Below, in pieces: positions 9,602-18,756 of a stretch of DNA of 64,000 nt. Within the stretch, counting starts at the first letter, position 1. Each line of letters opens with the position of its first letter. The translations under genes and the position numbers were made by a program. The notes under the pieces were generated by a model. It had not been told where the DNA came from, made no database searches, and saw nothing but the letters and a program-made list of their open reading frames with translations. Source of the DNA: Arthrospira sp. PCC 9108 (GTDB lineage: Bacteria > Cyanobacteriota > Cyanobacteriia > Cyanobacteriales > Microcoleaceae); assembly GCA_016745315.1 (NCBI GenBank), contig CP066886.1, positions 6,386,501 through 6,450,500 of the forward strand, written 5' to 3'.

Positions 9602-10462
9602 TCAATTATCAATGATTAAAGATTGACGCATGACTGAGATCGGGATGGGTTGTTGTAGCCAAATTTCCAGGGCGGCGGCTCCTTGTTGAATCAGCATTTC
9701 TAAGCCATCGATCGCCACAGCACCTTGATTTTTAGCCAGTTGTAAAAAGCGAGTAGGGCGGGGAGTGTAAATTAAATCGTAGGCGATCGCCCCAGATTTT
9801 AAACCCTCAAAATTTTCGGCATCTACAGGAGAGCGATCGATATGGGGAGACATTCCCACCGGGGTAGTGTTTACCAATAAATCTGCTTGCTTAATTAAGG
9901 GGTTTAATTCCTGCCAATTATGAACATTAACCTTAATGGGAAGGGGCGAATTTAGCCAACTTTGCTTAAATTCTTCCAACTTTTGGGGGTTTCTACCGAC
10001 TATATGAATTTCTGCCATTCCCAATTCAGCACAACCAGCGACTACCGCCCTAGACGCGCCGCCATTACCTAAAATTACGGCTATTTTTTCATGCCAATTG
10101 GGGCAGTTTAATGCCTTGAGGGGAGCCAAAAAACCGGCAACATCTGTATTAGTACCACTCCAGCCTTTATCACTGTACCAAACCGTATTAACTGCCCCTA
10201 CAGCCGTGGCTAATTTAGAGACATTATCTAGTAGGGGAATAATTGCTTGTTTGTGGGGAATAGTGAGATTAAATCCCTGAATACCGATAGCTTGAAAACC
10301 TCGATAAGCTGATGCTAACTGGTCAGGAGCCACTGGAAAGGGTACATAGACATAATCAACGCCGAGATGAGCGATCGCGGCGTTGTGCATAATTGGGGAC
10401 ATAGAATGTTCGACGGGATAGCCAACAATTCCTAACAGTTTAGTTGTGCCTTTAATCATCAA
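9602..10462 (-). CDS. aroE: Shikimate dehydrogenase
   Basis: A 286-residue enzyme reducing 3-dehydroshikimate to shikimate with NADPH, the fourth step of the common aromatic pathway. Substrate-site motifs are GYPVEHSMSPIMHNAAI near residues 14-30, and FNLTIPHKQAI near 63-73 with the catalytic lysine. NTDVAGF carries the substrate-binding aspartate near 107. The nucleotide-binding loop VILGNGGASRAVV lies near 128-140, followed by VGRNPQKL, whose arginine contacts the NADP phosphate. NTTPVGM follows near 198. Length matches the family. It contains several HIP1 sites and seems to be a single-gene unit. Confidence 0.92.
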   Translation of the reverse strand: MMIKGTTKLLGIVGYPVEHSMSPIMHNAAIAHLGVDYVYVPFPVAPDQLASAYRGFQAIGIQGFNLTIPHKQAIIPLLDNVSKLATAVGAVNTVWYSDKGWSGTNTDVAGFLAPLKALNCPNWHEKIAVILGNGGASRAVVAGCAELGMAEIHIVGRNPQKLEEFKQSWLNSPLPIKVNVHNWQELNPLIKQADLLVNTTPVGMSPHIDRSPVDAENFEGLKSGAIAYDLIYTPRPTRFLQLAKNQGAVAIDGLEMLIQQGAAALEIWLQQPIPISVMRQSLIIDN

Positions 10463-10527
10463 AGTTTACCAGTATTGACATCGGGAACATTTTACGATAA
10501 AATCGGTAGATTAATACTAACTAACTA

Positions 10528-11874
10528 TTAACGGTCAACCATTTTAAATTGATGGGCTTCGGCGATAACTGGATTAATATCAAACCAATATTCATCCTCA
10601 TGGCGATATTCAAAGACCCATAAACTGCGTAATAGGGTTTGATATTCCCTGAGACCCATAATTTTTTTAGTTTGGGCGACCTGACGTAAAAGTTGCCATT
10701 CTTCTGATGATATAGCCAACAGTAACTGATGACAACGTTGGCGGATCACATTTTCCAAGATACCCCTGACAATGGGTGGATCTTCTTGTTGTAAACAACT
10801 ATACAGGAGGGCGAGTAAAGTGCGGACGTGACCACCACTCATAATACAAAGGCGATCGAGAGTTTCTGGACTATCAAAAACCTTAGTAATTAAATGAGTA
10901 TAATTATCGAGGTCAATACCGGGAAAAGCTCGGACCATGACCATTTTTCGGAGATGTTCAATGCCTTCTGGGTAGGGTGTACCATCAGGAAATTTAACCG
11001 GAACCATGGGTAGTGTTTTAGGTTCACTAGCAAATCGGCTGGTTAGTCGTCCCAAGTCACTGGAGAAAATTAACCCGATGGGAATAGTATAAACGACATG
11101 GCACTGAAGTTGATTGAGTTGGTCGCCGCGATCGATAAATAAATATTCTGGTTGGGGTCGTCCGGTGGCGCTTTTGGAATTCATGATCCGGTCGAGGTTA
11201 TCAATAATGACTACTAAGCCGGCTTTTCCCTGTTGTTTGAGTTGTTGAATGGCTGGAAGTAGTAATTCTTTATTGATGGCTTCTAGGATATTGTTGGTGC
11301 GGGGTTCGAGGTATTGTCGTAAGAGCGATCGCAGGTCGCGGGAGTCTTTGGCTTTAGCGGTGAGTTTCCCAATTCCTAGAGTGAGGGAAAATTCCCCCGG
11401 TTCCGAGAGTCCAGGGATGCCTAATTCTGCTTTGACATTAATTTGGGTGTTGATAACATCAAGTAAACCCTGAATCAGGTTTTTAAAGCCTGTGGGGTTA
11501 AGTTTGATGTTCATTGATTCGACACTTTCGCTGACCTGACGGGCGATCGCCAAGAGGATATCAGTAATATCGACATCAGCCATATCTAAGTCTTTGGAGG
11601 ACTCGAAATAGACTACATGAAATTCTTGCTGTTCTAATTCGGCTTTCAGGCGCAATAATTCTGTGGATTTTCCCGAACCGATATGTCCGGTAAATAGTTG
11701 ACAGGTGGGGCTATCGGGGGAGAGGCGAGAAATGGTGCGAGCAATTTGTTCGATGAGTGTACCTCCGCGAACCCGGGAAAAATTGATGTAATATTTTCGC
11801 TCTTCCGGGTTCCCTACGTCTATGGTTTTGGCGGGGTTACACGCCCGAAAAAATTGGCGTAAATCTAGTTTCAT
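10528..11874 (-). CDS. P-loop ATPase (AAA/STAND-like), unknown role
   Basis: A 448-residue protein with one nucleotide-binding domain. Walker A is GHIGSGKST near residues 63-71, and Walker B is GLVVIIDNLDRI near 217-228. The N-terminal EERKYYINFSRVRGG resembles the region before the P-loop in STAND/KAP-like ATPases. The C-terminal part (SGGHVRTLLALLYSCL, then IAEAHQF) looks like a helical lid and winged-helix region. No membrane segment is seen. The next gene upstream encodes a membrane J-protein with the same orientation, 88 bases apart, but a joint function is only a guess. I do not recognise a more exact family. Confidence 0.6.
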   Translation of the reverse strand: MKLDLRQFFRACNPAKTIDVGNPEERKYYINFSRVRGGTLIEQIARTISRLSPDSPTCQLFTGHIGSGKSTELLRLKAELEQQEFHVVYFESSKDLDMADVDITDILLAIARQVSESVESMNIKLNPTGFKNLIQGLLDVINTQINVKAELGIPGLSEPGEFSLTLGIGKLTAKAKDSRDLRSLLRQYLEPRTNNILEAINKELLLPAIQQLKQQGKAGLVVIIDNLDRIMNSKSATGRPQPEYLFIDRGDQLNQLQCHVVYTIPIGLIFSSDLGRLTSRFASEPKTLPMVPVKFPDGTPYPEGIEHLRKMVMVRAFPGIDLDNYTHLITKVFDSPETLDRLCIMSGGHVRTLLALLYSCLQQEDPPIVRGILENVIRQRCHQLLLAISSEEWQLLRQVAQTKKIMGLREYQTLLRSLWVFEYRHEDEYWFDINPVIAEAHQFKMVDR

Positions 11875-11962
11875 TGTTGTCCACTCAATTTAAAGATTTT
11901 GACCCTAGTTTTCTTTTCGGGTGGTGATTGTACTAATCCGTAGGTTATGGGGAAAATTGACG

Positions 11963-13036
11963 TTAATTTGATAGAAGTTTACCTAATGTCAATCCTAAGC
12001 CAGAAATAGAAACTAATATCAAGGCGGTATAAAATTTGTTGAAGGAAACTAATAATTTTTCCCCGGCTACCATTTGCGCGACTACGCCAAAAATAATGGC
12101 AATGGCTCCCCAAGCGCCGACGATCGCATCAAGTCCGGTGTTGGCGATCGCCTCTCTGACCGCCCCAGACCCGGCTCCTGACCAAGCTCCTAACCACGCT
12201 CCTAATTGAAATCCGAACCAACTACCAACACCGCCACGTTTTTTGACTTGAAACATAGCATCAGAAATAATGCCAATTATCCACCCAGTCGAAGAACCAA
12301 TTATTCCCCCAATTAACGATCCTAAACCATTCCCGGTTTCAGCCCCAGCTACCCAACCAGCGATCGCTAAAATTCCGGTGAAGCTAAACCCCCAAATAAT
12401 CGTGCGTGAGTTACTATCGGAACCGATAATTGACCCTAAAGCAGTTCCGGCTATAGCCCAGGCGATCGCAGTAATTAGCCCCCCCGCTTGACTTCCGGCT
12501 ATTCCTCCCGCTATTCCTCCGGCTATCATCAGAGAAATTAACCAAGGATACTGGGTTTGCGAGCCATAACTGGCTTCTAGGGATAGTCCTACCCAAACCA
12601 AGGCGACTAATAACCATGTTCCTGGGTAAATTTCTAAATATCCTAAAATCCAACCTACTAGGGTATAGCTGAAAAATGCCCCGGTTAACCAACCCCAGGG
12701 GATGAGTTCGTCACTGGTCTCGGTTTCCCTAGGATTGACTTTCGGCGGTTTTGGTGGGCGCTGAATAGGTGTGGCGGTTACTGGTGGGGTTGGTGGCGGC
12801 GGGGAGATGACTGGGTAAGGGGAGAAGTTGGGATCGTTTAATAGGGTCTGTAGGCGATCATAAGCATAGTTGATCTCTTTGAATTTTTCTGTGGCTTGAT
12901 ACTGAATATGGGAGTCGGCGGGATAGCGATCGGGATGCCATAATAATGCTAGAGTCCGGTAAGCCTGTTTGATTTCCTGTAGGGAAGCACCAGGTTTGAC
13001 GTTCAGAAGTTGGTAGTAGCGATCGATATCGTCCAC
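11963..13036 (-). CDS. J-domain membrane protein
   Basis: A 357-residue protein. The N-terminal J-domain (about 4-70) contains an intact HPD in LLWHPDRYP near residues 32-40, so it can probably stimulate an Hsp70. A proline-rich linker (PPPPTPPVTATP) spans about 78-105. The rest is a glycine/alanine-rich membrane region with many turns of the form GGIAGGIAGSQAGG and WLGAWSGAGSG, probably six or more hydrophobic segments. The J-domain would face the cytosol. Glycine-zipper-like repeats dominate the membrane part. It is divergent from the ssl1498-like gene across about 200 bases. Confidence 0.75.
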   Translation of the reverse strand: MDDIDRYYQLLNVKPGASLQEIKQAYRTLALLWHPDRYPADSHIQYQATEKFKEINYAYDRLQTLLNDPNFSPYPVISPPPPTPPVTATPIQRPPKPPKVNPRETETSDELIPWGWLTGAFFSYTLVGWILGYLEIYPGTWLLVALVWVGLSLEASYGSQTQYPWLISLMIAGGIAGGIAGSQAGGLITAIAWAIAGTALGSIIGSDSNSRTIIWGFSFTGILAIAGWVAGAETGNGLGSLIGGIIGSSTGWIIGIISDAMFQVKKRGGVGSWFGFQLGAWLGAWSGAGSGAVREAIANTGLDAIVGAWGAIAIIFGVVAQMVAGEKLLVSFNKFYTALILVSISGLGLTLGKLLSN

Positions 13037-13233
13037 AATTAGGGATTTTAGGGCTTCGGTAGTGTATGGAATTCTGAGAATATATTAGGACATTCCACTA
13101 ATTTAGCACCACCACAGCCAGACACCCGCACAATGTTAAGTTCATGGCTGTAAGTTTGGCATTTCAGGTCAATCAGGGTTACAATTGACTATGGATTTTT
13201 TCCCTTTGATAACTAACTGTTAGAGTCCCGGTT

Positions 13234-13416
13234 ATGGCTTTTTTTCGTCAATATATCGCGCCACTGTTGGTGGTTATGATTTTTCTGTTGGCTTTGGTGG
13301 CGGTGAGTGCGCGTATTTTCCTACCGGGTGATATGCAAGCACCAGCACCTATGGGAGTCATTAACTATTCAGGGGAGATGGCCCCCATTGTTCATCAATT
13401 AATGATCCGTGTCTGA
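13234..13416 (+). CDS. Small ssl1498-like single-span membrane protein
   Basis: A 60-residue protein with one N-terminal membrane helix (YIAPLLVVMIFLLALVAVSARIF) followed by LPGDMQAPAP and a short soluble tail. The pattern matches cyanobacterial proteins labelled ssl1498 family light-harvesting-like protein, a name based on genome annotation rather than demonstrated function. No chlorophyll-binding ExxH motif of HLIPs is seen. Its stop overlaps the GTG start of the GNAT gene by 8 bases, which implies translational coupling. Confidence 0.6.
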   Translation: MAFFRQYIAPLLVVMIFLLALVAVSARIFLPGDMQAPAPMGVINYSGEMAPIVHQLMIRV

Positions 13417-13876
13417 AATTTTGGTCTCTGGTTATACTATCCGTTCTGGATCTACTCGCGATCGCTCTTTGTTGGTTAAGTTCATGAATCGCACCTATCG
13501 GGAATTGTACCCCGATCAGGATTTCTCTCACCTGGCGAACACTGTAGAACAGTATTTTTCACCCCTAACCCCTCTGTGGTGGGTGGAAATCTCCGGCGGT
13601 AAAAACATTACCCCGATCGCCTGTTTATGGATGGGAAATGCTATTAATCAAGTCACGGGCGATCGCATTTCTCATGTCTTTCTGGTTTATGTTCACCCAG
13701 AACATCGACTACAGGGAATTGGGGCGGCTTTGATGAATTACGGGGAAAAATGGACTAAAACTAGGGGCGATCGCCAAATCAGTTTACAGGTTTTTACTAA
13801 CAATAAACCCGCTCTGAGTTTGTATGAAAAATTGGGCTATCAACCTCAATCTTTGGGTTTAGTTAAGCAGCTCTAA
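13409..13876 (+). CDS. GNAT-family N-acetyltransferase
   Basis: A 155-residue protein with the GNAT fold. The acetyl-CoA-binding motif A is seen as HVFLVYVHPEHRLQGIGAAL near residues 87-106 (V-x-P-x-x-R-x-x-G-I-G-x-A). Motif B is seen as LQVFTNNKPALSLYEKLGY near 127-145. The acceptor substrate is unknown; the N-terminus resembles amino-group acetyltransferases. The GTG start at 13409 is chosen because it is the first start codon and overlaps the upstream stop. Three HIP1 copies lie inside. Confidence 0.8.
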   Translation: MSEILVSGYTIRSGSTRDRSLLVKFMNRTYRELYPDQDFSHLANTVEQYFSPLTPLWWVEISGGKNITPIACLWMGNAINQVTGDRISHVFLVYVHPEHRLQGIGAALMNYGEKWTKTRGDRQISLQVFTNNKPALSLYEKLGYQPQSLGLVKQL

Positions 13877-14190
13877 ATCCGAGAAATGATATCCTCTACA
13901 TTTTGGGAGGGCGCGTCACACTCAATAAATAATATAAATAATCACCCGACAATTGACAACTTAGGCATCTTAGTAAATATCAATTATGACTATCAATTGT
14001 AAATTGTCAGTCATTCTCTAGGGCGGGTGAGGATTAAGGCGGCGCTAACCTGAACCCAGAGAGAATGGGCAAATGTTCATCAAAGGGCAGGGCCACTGTA
14101 TAATAAACCCCCCACCCCCCCGATCGCCAGACTAATTATCAATTTAGTATGGGGATTATAGAAAACCCATTTTTTGGTAAAATCGAAATT

Positions 14191-14934
14191 ATGGAGGATC
14201 AAGATCTGAGTGTAGTTAATTTTGAGCAAACCGCTGAGAGTCCCCTGGACCATTGGCAAGAGGAGGAAGCCCCTAAGCCAGATCCAGAGGAAATGTTGCC
14301 GTTGCTTGAGTCCCCGGAACCGCAACACCGGATGATTGCGGCGCGGGCTTTTTGTGAACTTCAAGACCAACGGGCGATCGCACCTTTGATAGGTTTATTA
14401 GAGGACTCGTGCCCCCTCGTGCGGGTAAGTGTCGCCTATGCTTTGGGGCGTAATCCTAGCCCGGATGCCGTGGAACCCCTCATTAGACAATATAATTGCG
14501 ATTGGAATGGTTATGTCCGCAAGGGGTTGGTTTGGGCTCTGGGAAATTGTCGCGATCCGAGGGCTTTAGATACTCTGCTAGAAGCCATTAAAACTGATAT
14601 TCCCGCCGTGAGACTCTGGGCGGCGAGTTCCTTGGGTCAAATGGGGAAGGTGGGATATGATGGGGTGGTGAAAGCTATTCCCCCCGTGATTGAGGCTTTG
14701 CGTGGGGATGAGGTGGCCGCAGTTCGCAGTAATTGCGCTTGGTCTTTGGGACAGTTAAGCCGGGAATTACCTTCTAATGTGGTCTATGCTGGGGCGATCG
14801 ATGCCTTAATTGAAGCCCTAGAGGAGGATGAGGATTTGAGTGTCCGCGATGATGCTAAGTCTTCTCTGCTACGGGTTGGTGATCCGCGCGGGTTACAGAT
14901 TATTGAAGAGTTACAGATGGATGGGCTGATTTAG
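14191..14934 (+). CDS. HEAT-repeat protein (NblB/IaiH-like)
   Basis: About 247 residues made almost wholly of HEAT repeats after an acidic N-terminus: HRMIAARAFCELQDQRAIAP, then LVRVSVAYALG, YVRKGLVWALGNC, AVRLWAASSLGQ, AVRSNCAWSLGQ and SVRDDAKSSLL. Such proteins in cyanobacteria include phycobilisome-related NblB and CpcE-type lyases and the IaiH protein; the exact class cannot be set from sequence. It has no membrane segment. The first ATG is at 14149; the ATG at 14191 better fits the start of the acidic leader. MobA starts 11 bases downstream, so the two may be co-transcribed. Confidence 0.65.
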   Translation: MEDQDLSVVNFEQTAESPLDHWQEEEAPKPDPEEMLPLLESPEPQHRMIAARAFCELQDQRAIAPLIGLLEDSCPLVRVSVAYALGRNPSPDAVEPLIRQYNCDWNGYVRKGLVWALGNCRDPRALDTLLEAIKTDIPAVRLWAASSLGQMGKVGYDGVVKAIPPVIEALRGDEVAAVRSNCAWSLGQLSRELPSNVVYAGAIDALIEALEEDEDLSVRDDAKSSLLRVGDPRGLQIIEELQMDGLI

Positions 14935-14944
14935 GTCTTTGGAG

Positions 14945-15553
14945 ATGGCTGATGATTTCCTGGTGGCTTTAATTCTGGCGGGGGGACGTAGTTCTCGCAT
15001 GGGTCGCGATAAGGCTTTAATTCCGGTGGCGGGGGTTCCCCTACTGCGCCGGGTGGTTGAGGCGGCGGGGAGTTGTTGTCAGCAGGTCTATGTATTAACA
15101 CCTTGGCCAGAACGTTACCAGGCTGTGGGGGGTAGTTATAATCTGCTGATGGAAACTAACCCCGGTCAGGGTCCGATGGTGGCTTTGGCTACTGGGTTGA
15201 GTCAAATTGACTGTGTTTGGCTATTGTTGCTGGCTTGCGATTTACCTCAACTACAACCCGATATTTTGCGAGGCTGGAAGGAGCAGTTAACTTTGGTGCC
15301 GCCATCCCATTTGGCTATGATTCCCCGTCATGGGTCGCGGTGGGAACCTCTCTGTGGATTCTACCGCCACCAGGCTTTAGAGTCTTTACAGGAATTTATG
15401 GCAACGGTCGAGCGATCGCTACAACGGTGGCTAGATCAGGTTCCCGTAACACCTATATCAGTCGGAACTGTGGAATCTCAGATGCTCCTCAATTGTAACA
15501 CGCCGGAAGATTTGAGGGCGATCGCATCTGAGGGAACATCTGCAAACCTTTGA
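14945..15553 (+). CDS. mobA: Molybdenum cofactor guanylyltransferase
   Basis: About 202 residues. The enzyme joins GMP from GTP to molybdopterin-bound molybdenum. The nucleotide-binding signature is LILAGGRSSRMGRDKALIPV near the N-terminus, where the GG-x-S-x-RMG-x-DK block binds GTP. LLLACDLPQL carries the metal-binding aspartate near 101. FYRHQALESLQ and LLNCNTPEDL follow toward the C-terminus, as in MobA. ATG at 14945 is preferred over the in-frame TTG at 14939. Cyanobacteria use the cofactor for nitrate reductase, among others. Confidence 0.88.
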   Translation: MADDFLVALILAGGRSSRMGRDKALIPVAGVPLLRRVVEAAGSCCQQVYVLTPWPERYQAVGGSYNLLMETNPGQGPMVALATGLSQIDCVWLLLLACDLPQLQPDILRGWKEQLTLVPPSHLAMIPRHGSRWEPLCGFYRHQALESLQEFMATVERSLQRWLDQVPVTPISVGTVESQMLLNCNTPEDLRAIASEGTSANL

Positions 15554-15617
15554 TAATTTCTGATAAGATTATACATAACCGCTAATATCACTTAAATTAG
15601 GCAAGCAGAGTCATATT

Positions 15618-15818
15618 ATGAATGTCCTAATTCCGATCGCACTATTAATCGTCTATGTTGGTGGAGTCTGGAAGTTTTGGTCTGGGTTTGGGCGCACCAA
15701 CTTTGAAAAGAGTTTTGGAAATCGTGTCTCCTTATCATTATTATGGCCGATTTTGTTGATCTCTAATCGTTCCTATCGCCAAAACTTTTCTAAAGCCCTA
15801 AAAGGATCGAAGCGCTAA
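15618..15818 (+). CDS. Small hypothetical membrane protein
   Basis: A 66-residue protein with one clear N-terminal membrane helix (VLIPIALLIVYVGGVWKFW), then FGRTNFEKSFGNRVSLSLLWPILLIS, a second weaker hydrophobic stretch, and a basic tail. I do not recognise a function; similar short proteins are common in cyanobacterial genomes. It sits between mobA and a methyltransferase gene in the same direction, 15 bases before the latter. A HIP1-like site near its start codon suggests it is native. Confidence 0.5.
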   Translation: MNVLIPIALLIVYVGGVWKFWSGFGRTNFEKSFGNRVSLSLLWPILLISNRSYRQNFSKALKGSKR

Positions 15819-15833
15819 TTTCTATCAGCTATA

Positions 15834-16568
15834 ATGTCTAAAAAACCAGACTCTAACCCTTCCTTGGGATTTTTCGGATTATCAACTGGCGGGACTGCTG
15901 ACCAGTGGCAGTCCCCAATTACTTCCGTAGCCAGCCGTTTTAACCAGGAATATCAAGGCGAACCTTTTGAACTACCCGAAGAAGTGGAAAATATGCCGAT
16001 TTTTCGCGATCGCATTTCGGGAACTCTTCAACTAAAACTCACTTCTCCATTTTGGGAGTTAGCCCAACCTAAGAAAAATCAATATTGTTTAGATATTGGT
16101 TGCGGAGTAAGTTTTTTAATTTATCCCTGGCGAGAATGGAATGCTTTATTTCATGGTCAAGAAATTAGTTCCGTGGCTAGAGATGCTTTAAATTCCCGAG
16201 GTCCTCAGTTAAATTCTAAGTTATTTAAGGGGGTTGAACTAGCCCCCGCTCATCAGTTACAATATGAAACCGGAAAGTTTGATTTAGCTATAGCCACTGG
16301 GTTTAGTTGTTACTATCCCCTGGAATATTGGCTAGAAGTTATGGCGGAAGTTAAACGAGTCTTAAAACCACAGGGAATTTTGGTATTTGATGTTCTCAAT
16401 GGGGAAGTGCCCCTAGCAGAAGATTGGGCGATTTTAGAGACTTATTTGGGAACAGAAGTTTATTTAGAATCTATGGAAAATTGGGAAAGTTTGATTAAAA
16501 AAGCTGGGGCTAAGATTGTTAAAAAACAGTCGGGGGAATTGTGGGAAATGTATAAGGTCAGATTTTAA
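15834..16568 (+). CDS. Class I SAM-dependent methyltransferase
   Basis: A 244-residue soluble protein. Motif I is YCLDIGCGVSFLIYP near residues 83-97 (D-I-G-C-G). FDLAIATGFSCYYPLEYWLEVMAEVKRVLKPQGILVFDVLN provides motifs II and III in the usual order. The substrate is unknown. The N-terminal 60 residues, rich in Pro/Ser, resemble cyanobacterial methyltransferases of unknown role. It is the last of a run of rightward genes, with a 550-base gap after it. Confidence 0.75.
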   Translation: MSKKPDSNPSLGFFGLSTGGTADQWQSPITSVASRFNQEYQGEPFELPEEVENMPIFRDRISGTLQLKLTSPFWELAQPKKNQYCLDIGCGVSFLIYPWREWNALFHGQEISSVARDALNSRGPQLNSKLFKGVELAPAHQLQYETGKFDLAIATGFSCYYPLEYWLEVMAEVKRVLKPQGILVFDVLNGEVPLAEDWAILETYLGTEVYLESMENWESLIKKAGAKIVKKQSGELWEMYKVRF

Positions 16569-17120
16569 TTATTCGGTGAGTTGGTTGCTGCTATACCATC
16601 ACTAAGTTAACAGATGTGCCCAAATTTGGATATAAAACTTCTCCCTAATCACCTCCAAATTGAGTAACTGTCAATTATTAAACCTGGGTTCCTGTGATTC
16701 TGGGGGTTTTGGGGTGGCTGACCTCTGCGGCGATCGCCTACTTTGTCAAGAAATATTACGATTGCGTAAAAGCTGCGAAATTTGCCGATAACTCGATAGA
16801 ACATTCGAGCAGAGGTGAGCAATGGCCTATTCCAGTTTGCGATCACGACCACATCTCCCAGGTCACAACGAGATGAAAACCATCAGCCACAGGACGATTT
16901 TGGGTATGATACTGTCGGCGATCGTCACAAGCTGCGAAGATATCCTCTATCAAAATTCCCCCGCTTCTAATCATTCACCTCCCCTAGGTCAGTTGTGTGA
17001 TCAATTCACCAAACTTGGCGATCTAATCGGGGAGGTTTTTCTATGCAGCCCAACGCGACGACACCACAGCTTTTTAGATTCGCAGGACACAGGAAACAAT
17101 TATTTTATTTGAGGGTTTGA
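16569..17120. other. Intergenic stretch with one weak small ORF
   Basis: About 550 bases. The only frame worth noting is 16873-17112 (79 codons from ATG). Its N-terminus has basic residues, a hydrophobic stretch and SAIVTSC, which resembles a lipoprotein signal ending in cysteine. The remainder is compositionally odd and rich in Ser/His, so coding is doubtful. A longer in-frame version from 16822 has no better start context. No RNA gene was recognised. Confidence 0.3.
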
Positions 17121-18662
17121 ATGGTGTTTAAAGAGCAATATGCACTACAACCAGGGGGACCCGAAAGATTGGTTGTTTCCTGGGAGAAGGGATGGCAAAA
17201 TTTTACCATTTATTTAGATGGACGGGAACTCGGTAAATTTGTCGATCCCCAAGCTATCAAAGACGGACAATGCTTTGATTTGAAAGACGGCACGCAAATT
17301 AAAGTTAAGCTGATTCGTGACTTTATTTTTTGGTATTTACAAATTCTGTGGCGCGATCGGCCGGTTCCCGGTTCCGAAACCGATCCTGAAACTCAACTCA
17401 GAAAGGCTTATAACATCTTTGCGATCATCTGTAAAATTGGGGGCGCTTGTGTTGGCTTAGTATTCCTTCTGTCTTTATTAGCCATCAGTGAGGTAGGTGC
17501 TGGGGTAATTCTTCTGCCTGTCTTTTTACTATTGCCAATATCACCATATTTTCTAATTGCTTATTTTTTGAAACGGAAAGCAAAACTGGCAGCTTATTTC
17601 GCCATCTGGTTATTTTTCTTCTTATATATTTATACTTGGTTAATATTTTGGAGTTCAGTATTGATGAGCATTTTCCTAGTGTTAGCGAGTTTAATGGATG
17701 GCTTCTTTAGTTTTGTAGCCATGACAATATCAGTTGTAATATTTAATAGAGTGTCACGTTTTTTATTGCATTTATTTTATGCGGGTTTCAAAAGGGTATG
17801 GGCTGCGCCGATCGCCATTTATCAACTCGATCCGAAAACGCTATTAAATTCTGAGTTTTATCCTAATTACCAATATCAAGATAATGTCAATAATCCCATT
17901 CCCATTCAATCAAATTCGGCTATTTTGACCAATCTTTCCAATCTCACAAATAGACCACCTGCACCACCACCTGCACCACCAACACCAAAACCACCAAAAC
18001 CACCAAAACCGATGACTCCCCCTATACCGAGGAGGGCAAATAATGCAGCGATCGCCAAAATGCAAACTTTGCATCCAGAGGGTTATAAAGTTTATCAACA
18101 AGCCGAACAATCCCAAGATCCTAACATCTTTTTTCAAGCCGGAGAAATGTACGATCGCAGCTATAGTTCATTCTGGGGAGATGGCATTTTTTCGGGCAAA
18201 TATGATCGCCATTTTATCAGGATGTTGGGGATATCAATTGATGTGGTGGGAATGGAAACAGCCAAACAGGAAGCCACAACGATTATCAAAAATTCCCGCG
18301 ATTCTTTAGTGATTAGTTGCTTGTGTTATCGGAAAGCGATAAAACTCGATTCTAGTCACTACTGGGCAACCTTAAAATTAGCAACAGCCCTCACCGCAGC
18401 ATTACAAATTGAGGCATCACTAACCTATTGGCGACAAGCCTTAAATCTTAATCAACGGGACACTTTATCAGCCCTAACTGCGGACTCAATGGGATTTGAT
18501 AATCGTTCGACTGCCGCCAAAGAAGTCATGTATAAGTTAGGACTCGGCAGCAACCCGCAGCAGTTTGACTCTAATTTTATCAAACAGCAGGCGATCGCCA
18601 AAAAACTGCTCTGTGATAACCCTTACTTGAGCGACAATATTCCTAAATTAAGAACTGGATAA
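17121..18662 (+). CDS. Membrane protein leading the Hsp70-type cluster
   Basis: A 513-residue protein. The N-terminal soluble part of about 95 residues (VSWEKGWQNFTIYLDGRELGKF) looks beta-rich. Three or four membrane segments follow between about 95 and 225, then a low-complexity Pro/Lys linker around 275-305 (PPAPPPAPPTPKPPKPPKP). The C-terminal helical part near 370-510 has TPR-like helix pairs (HYWATLKLATALTAAL, then EASLTYWRQALNLN). No enzyme motif is seen. It lies 94 bases before the divergent dnaK-like gene and faces the same way, so it may anchor the chaperone set to a membrane. That role is inference. Confidence 0.6.
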   Translation: MVFKEQYALQPGGPERLVVSWEKGWQNFTIYLDGRELGKFVDPQAIKDGQCFDLKDGTQIKVKLIRDFIFWYLQILWRDRPVPGSETDPETQLRKAYNIFAIICKIGGACVGLVFLLSLLAISEVGAGVILLPVFLLLPISPYFLIAYFLKRKAKLAAYFAIWLFFFLYIYTWLIFWSSVLMSIFLVLASLMDGFFSFVAMTISVVIFNRVSRFLLHLFYAGFKRVWAAPIAIYQLDPKTLLNSEFYPNYQYQDNVNNPIPIQSNSAILTNLSNLTNRPPAPPPAPPTPKPPKPPKPMTPPIPRRANNAAIAKMQTLHPEGYKVYQQAEQSQDPNIFFQAGEMYDRSYSSFWGDGIFSGKYDRHFIRMLGISIDVVGMETAKQEATTIIKNSRDSLVISCLCYRKAIKLDSSHYWATLKLATALTAALQIEASLTYWRQALNLNQRDTLSALTADSMGFDNRSTAAKEVMYKLGLGSNPQQFDSNFIKQQAIAKKLLCDNPYLSDNIPKLRTG

Positions 18663-18756
18663 ATTATGAGGGTTAAGATTTGTTAAAATTTTCGGATAAA
18701 ACTTGCCAAAATAGCGGAAGACAATTAAAGTATAAATAATCAAGGTTAAATTAATC

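Noticed and set aside
13877..14148. A partial inverted repeat with CACCCG and CGGGTG ends between the GNAT and HEAT genes, considered as a MITE.
   Set aside because: The arms match only in short pieces and no second copy was seen in the window.
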